From Spirochaetales bacterium (GTDB lineage Bacteria; Spirochaetota; Spirochaetia; Sphaerochaetales; Sphaerochaetaceae): DNA of 52,757 nucleotides. Where the stretch lies: NCBI GenBank assembly GCA_028722305.1, contig JAQYHB010000009.1:1-52757 (forward strand). Direction: 5' to 3'. The notes beneath the pieces are model-generated. The model was not told where the DNA came from. It was given only the letters and a program-made list of their open reading frames with translations, and searched no databases. Both the position numbers and the translations under genes were made by a program. This document shows, one piece after another, positions 49,763 to 52,757 of the stretch; the first letter of the stretch is position 1, and every line of letters begins with the position of its first letter.

Positions 49763-50949
49763 ATGTAATCTTTATCTCCCCGCACTTTCCCCACACGTAT
49801 TGGCAGTTCTGCCAACGGCTCCGCCAAAATGGCGCTATCGTCCTTGGTATCGGAGACTGTCCGCAAGGTTCGCTTCCTGGAGAGGTCCGCTCCTCGCTGA
49901 ACGACTACTACTATGTACCCAACATGCAGAACTATCCTGACATGTACAAGGCGGTAGCATTCTATGCCTGGAAGTATGGGAAAATCGACTGGATCGAGAG
50001 CAACAACGAGTTCTGGTTGGAAACGGATGCCAGGCTCCGCACCGACTTCCATGTGACTTCTGGTGTCGGTGCCGCGGAAATCGGCAACTACAAGCAGAAA
50101 AGCGCCATGAAGCGTTTCTATAAGCTGGCCGGGGTGCCCACCGCGCGCCAGAGCATGGTGACCGACATCGAGTCGGCCAGACGTTTCATCGACAGGGTCG
50201 CCTATCCCGTCATCGTCAAGCCGGACGTCGGAGTCGGGGCGAACCATACCTACAAGCTTTCCAATGACGACGAGTTGGTCCAGTTCTTCAAGAACAAGGA
50301 CGGGCAGGACTACGTCATGGAGGAGTTTGTCAGCGGCTCGATTTATTCCTACGACGCGATTGTCAACAGCAAGGGGGAAATCCTTTTCGAGTCCTCGTCG
50401 GTTTTCCCGCCTTCGATGATGGAGATCGTCCATAGGCAGCTCGAGCTCTCCTACTGTGTGCTGAAAGGCGTCCCCGCCCAGCTACGACAGCGCGGCAGGG
50501 CCACACTGAAGGCCTTCGGTGTCAAGAGCCGCTTCATCCACTTCGAGTTCTTCTGTCTTGACGCTGACAAGAAAGGGCTTGGCAAAAAGGGGGATTTCAT
50601 CGGGCTTGAGGCCAACATGCGTCCCGCAGGTGGATATACTCCGGACATGATGGACTGGGCCCACTCGACCGATGTCTACGAGATCTGGGCCGACATGGTC
50701 TGCTTCGACGAGAACCGGAAGAAGCCCGGCGGGGACGACCATTTCTGCCTGTATCTGAGCAGGCGGGACCGTTTCCACTACCGCTACAGCTCGGAAGAGG
50801 TGCTTGCCGCCTGCCAGGGCCATGTGGCGATGCACGAGCGGATGCCCGAGGCGATTGCAGATGACCTGGGCAACGAGTTCTTCATCCTTCATGCCCGGAC
50901 CAAGGAAGAGATCGAACGCTTCACCAGGCTGGTCTGGGAAAAAGCGTAA
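49759..50949 (+). CDS. ATP-grasp domain ligase
   Basis: A 396-residue ATP-grasp enzyme. The N-terminal pre-ATP-grasp domain begins MNVIFISPHFPHTYWQFC; the central part has YPVIVKPDVGVGANHTYKL and DYVMEEFVSGSIYSYDA (ATP site), and the metal-binding end has FEFFCLD with GLEANMRPAGGYTPDMMDWA. This is the carboxylate-amine/thiol ligase type found in peptide- and cofactor-forming enzymes. Translationally coupled to the esterase by a 4-base overlap. I cannot name the substrate. Confidence 0.9.
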   Translation: MNVIFISPHFPHTYWQFCQRLRQNGAIVLGIGDCPQGSLPGEVRSSLNDYYYVPNMQNYPDMYKAVAFYAWKYGKIDWIESNNEFWLETDARLRTDFHVTSGVGAAEIGNYKQKSAMKRFYKLAGVPTARQSMVTDIESARRFIDRVAYPVIVKPDVGVGANHTYKLSNDDELVQFFKNKDGQDYVMEEFVSGSIYSYDAIVNSKGEILFESSSVFPPSMMEIVHRQLELSYCVLKGVPAQLRQRGRATLKAFGVKSRFIHFEFFCLDADKKGLGKKGDFIGLEANMRPAGGYTPDMMDWAHSTDVYEIWADMVCFDENRKKPGGDDHFCLYLSRRDRFHYRYSSEEVLAACQGHVAMHERMPEAIADDLGNEFFILHARTKEEIERFTRLVWEKA

Positions 50950-50973
50950 AAGCTCGGGGAAAAAGGACAAGTC

Positions 50974-51009
50974 GAGGCCGGCACCAAAACGGTACCGGCC
51001 TCTTGCTTT
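50974..51009. terminator. Bidirectional terminator between the ATP-grasp gene and trpB
   Basis: GAGGCCGG (50974-50981) and CCGGCCTC (50995-51002) close a hairpin extended by CC/GG pairs. On the plus strand TTGCTTTG follows; on the minus strand CTTGTCCTTTTT follows. It serves convergent genes. Confidence 0.75.
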
Positions 51010-51025
51010 GCCTCCTGGCCCACTC

Positions 51026-52411
51026 TCAGGCAAGGTTGCCTGGGAAATGGGGAATCTGGCTGATCGACTTCTCCAAATCGGCGTCGGTCGGGATGAAGTC
51101 GTTCATGGCGCCATCGTTGAACTGCTGGTAGGCGACCATGTCGAAATATCCGGTACCGGTCAGGCCGAAGACGATGTTCTTCGCCTCGCCAGTCTCCTTG
51201 CACTTCAGAGCCTCGTCGATCGCGACCCTGATGGCGTGGCTAGACTCCGGAGCGGGAAGGATTCCCTCCACTCTCGCGAAGTATTCGGCAGCCTTGAAAA
51301 CCGAAGTCTGCTCGACCGACCGTGCCTCGATGATGCCGTCATGGTAGAGCTGGCTGACGATGGAAGCCATGCCATGGTAGCGGAGACCTCCCGCATGGTT
51401 CGGCGAGGGGATGAACTCGCTGCCAAGGGTGTACATCTTCGCAAGCGGGCAGACGTGCCCGGTATCGCAGAAGTCGTAGGCATAGACTCCCCGTGTCATC
51501 GACGGGCAGGATGCCGGCTCGACGGCAATAATCTGGTATTTCGGACCACCCTTCAGCTCTCTTCCGACGAACGGGGCAATCAGGCCGCCGAGGTTGGAAC
51601 CGCCACCGGCGCATCCGATGATGATGTCTGGTGTGACGCCATACTTGTCCAACGCCGTCATGGTCTCCTGCCCGATGACCGACTGGTGGAGCAACACCTG
51701 GCTCAGCACGCTTCCGAGCACGTAACGATACCCTTCATGGGAGACCGCTTCCTCCACCGCCTCGCTGATCGCGCAACCAAGGCTGCCGTTGGTTCCCGGG
51801 AATTCCTCGTTGATTTTCCTTCCGACGTTGGTCGTCATCGAAGGCGATGGTGTGACTCTGGCGCCATAGGTCCGCATCACCTCGCGGCGGAAGGGCTTCT
51901 GCTCGTAGGAGCACTTGACCATGAAGACATGGCAGTCAAGGCCGAAGTAGGCGCATGCCATCGAAAGGGCTGTCCCCCACTGTCCGGCGCCAGTCTCGGT
52001 CGTCACCCCCTTCAGCCCCTGCTTCTTCGCGTAATAGGCTTGGGCGATGGCGCTGTTCAGTTTGTGGCTCCCACTGGTGTTGTTGCCCTCGAACTTGTAG
52101 TAGATGTGGGCAGGAGTGCCGAGCTGCTTCTCCAGACAGTAGGCGCGTACCAGCGGAGAAGGACGATACATCTTGTAGAAGTCCCGGATTTCCTGCGGGA
52201 TGGGAATCAGCTCGTCCGTATCGTCAAGCTCCTGCTTCACAAGCTCGTCGCAGAAGACATGGCTCAGCTCGTCGGATGTCATCGGCTGATGGGTGCCTGG
52301 ATTGAGCAAAGGTGCCGGCTTGTTCTTCATGACCGCACGGACGTTATACCAATATTTCGGGATTTCGTTTTCACTCAGATAGATCTTGTAGGGAATCTCT
52401 TGTTCTTTCAT
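51026..52411 (-). CDS. trpB: Tryptophan synthase beta chain, TrpB2 type
   Basis: PLP enzyme that joins indole and serine. The 461-residue length and the N-terminal extension (IYLSENEIPKYWYNVRAV) mark the TrpB2 subfamily. The PLP lysine is K117 in NNTSGSHKLNSA, followed by TETGAGQWG and the phosphate-binding GCAGGGSNLGG. AAGGAG lies 10 bases before the ATG at 52411. No trpA or other trp gene is in the window, so it may act on free indole or serve serine deamination. Confidence 0.95.
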   Translation of the reverse strand: MKEQEIPYKIYLSENEIPKYWYNVRAVMKNKPAPLLNPGTHQPMTSDELSHVFCDELVKQELDDTDELIPIPQEIRDFYKMYRPSPLVRAYCLEKQLGTPAHIYYKFEGNNTSGSHKLNSAIAQAYYAKKQGLKGVTTETGAGQWGTALSMACAYFGLDCHVFMVKCSYEQKPFRREVMRTYGARVTPSPSMTTNVGRKINEEFPGTNGSLGCAISEAVEEAVSHEGYRYVLGSVLSQVLLHQSVIGQETMTALDKYGVTPDIIIGCAGGGSNLGGLIAPFVGRELKGGPKYQIIAVEPASCPSMTRGVYAYDFCDTGHVCPLAKMYTLGSEFIPSPNHAGGLRYHGMASIVSQLYHDGIIEARSVEQTSVFKAAEYFARVEGILPAPESSHAIRVAIDEALKCKETGEAKNIVFGLTGTGYFDMVAYQQFNDGAMNDFIPTDADLEKSISQIPHFPGNLA

Positions 52412-52483
52412 ATAGAAACACTCCTTGACATCAATACTTCCACGTACCACGTTTTGTGTCAATTGGTTTTCGGAAAAAATTTC

Positions 52484-52519
52484 TATAAACAGAAACAGGC
52501 TCCCCTTGCGAGGAGCCTG
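52484..52519 (-). terminator. Intrinsic terminator of the ilvE gene
   Basis: On the minus strand CAGGCTCC (52512-52519) and GGAGCCTG (52496-52503) form an 8-pair stem, followed by TTTCTGTTT. It lies between the ilvE stop and trpB. Confidence 0.85.
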
Positions 52520-52540
52520 CCTTATCCACATCCGCAACCG

Positions 52541-52757
52541 TTAGTTTTCCGCCTTGATTTCGTAAATCCAGCCTTCCGGGGCCTGGATGCGGCCCATCTG
52601 GATGCCGGTAAGGGTGTCGTAGAGCTTGGAGATGACCGGGCCCGGCTTGTCCATGCCGCTGGGGATGTAGATGTCCTTCCTCTCGCTGTGGACCATGCCG
52701 ATCGGGCAGATGACGGCTGCGGTGCCGCAGACGCCCGCCTCGGCGAAGTCCCCCAGC
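52541..52757 (-). CDS. ilvE: Branched-chain amino acid aminotransferase, C-terminal part
   Basis: The last 71 codons of a gene whose 5' end lies beyond the window. The visible end reads LGDFAEAGVCGTAAVICPIG, then ISKLYDTLTGIQMGRIQAP and a final WIYEIKAEN. These are the C-terminal blocks of class IV aminotransferases of the BCAT group, including the GTAA phosphate/cofactor loop and the 'Y..L..IQ.G' end. The enzyme reversibly transaminates Leu, Ile and Val. Confidence 0.9.
   Translation of the reverse strand, partial: LGDFAEAGVCGTAAVICPIGMVHSERKDIYIPSGMDKPGPVISKLYDTLTGIQMGRIQAPEGWIYEIKAEN

Noticed and set aside
1-52757. CRISPR arrays, tRNA or rRNA genes, prophage genes
   Set aside because: I saw no regularly spaced repeats, no tRNA-like cloverleaf with TTCRA arm, and no phage structural genes; the only mobile element I can support is the IS200-like one.

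Overview
The window reads as a compact chromosomal segment of a strictly or mostly anaerobic spirochaete, most likely Sphaerochaetaceae-like. This taxon call is inference. It rests on moderately high GC, a HydF [FeFe]-hydrogenase maturase, a very short spirochaete-type RNA polymerase omega subunit, a stand-alone archaeal-type cytidylate kinase, a small zinc-ribbon protein of a kind I associate with spirochaetes, and many Fn3 or barrel-type envelope proteins. Most genes sit in short, tightly packed operons joined by 4-base ATGA overlaps, and several convergent gene pairs overlap at their 3' ends.

Layout. 1-4.0 kb: rqcH (ribosome rescue) overlapped by a decayed MEMO-like gene and followed by a membrane protein with a possible pseudokinase domain. 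3.9-8.0 kb (minus): murC-yicC-cmk-rpoZ-miaA. 8.0-9.6 kb (minus): zinc ribbon, outer-membrane barrel protein, TSCPD protein. 9.8-17.8 kb: murE, an intergenic region with a possible small RNA, dinB, uppP (minus), trmL-proC-serS-pncB. 18.0-22.1 kb (minus): proA-proB-glycosyltransferase-amidase. 22.3-25.5 kb: divergent adenine deaminase and an NCS2 purine permease, an adenine-salvage pair. 25.6-26.4 kb: an intact IS200-like element sitting against the permease terminator. 26.4-26.7 kb: small DUF4190 membrane protein.

26.9-33.9 kb (minus) is the most accessory-looking part: a four-gene envelope operon with a 1228-residue and a 755-residue Fn3 lipoprotein, a small lipoprotein and a small barrel protein. 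34.0-37.0 kb: family-6-type DNA glycosylase, DODA-type dioxygenase, FAD-dependent dehydrogenase. 37.1-42.7 kb: complete tripartite RND efflux operon (TolC-like, adaptor, pump). 42.7-46.0 kb: ABC-F ATPase and MATE transporter. 45.9-47.7 kb (minus): six-TM protein with a degenerate GGDEF domain, then trmO. 47.8-50.9 kb: hydF-esterase-ATP-grasp operon. 51.0-52.8 kb (minus): trpB2-type tryptophan synthase beta and the 3' end of ilvE.

Functional themes are cell-wall precursor synthesis and remodelling (murC, murE, uppP, amidase), translation and tRNA modification (rqcH, miaA, trmL, trmO, serS), proline synthesis (proA, proB, proC), adenine salvage, drug export, and a surface Fn3 lipoprotein system. 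The leads I rate highest are the RqcH/MEMO-like/pseudokinase-like operon, the Fn3 envelope operon, the HydF-coupled esterase/ATP-grasp pair, the IS200 regulatory architecture, and a set of apparently leaderless promoters.
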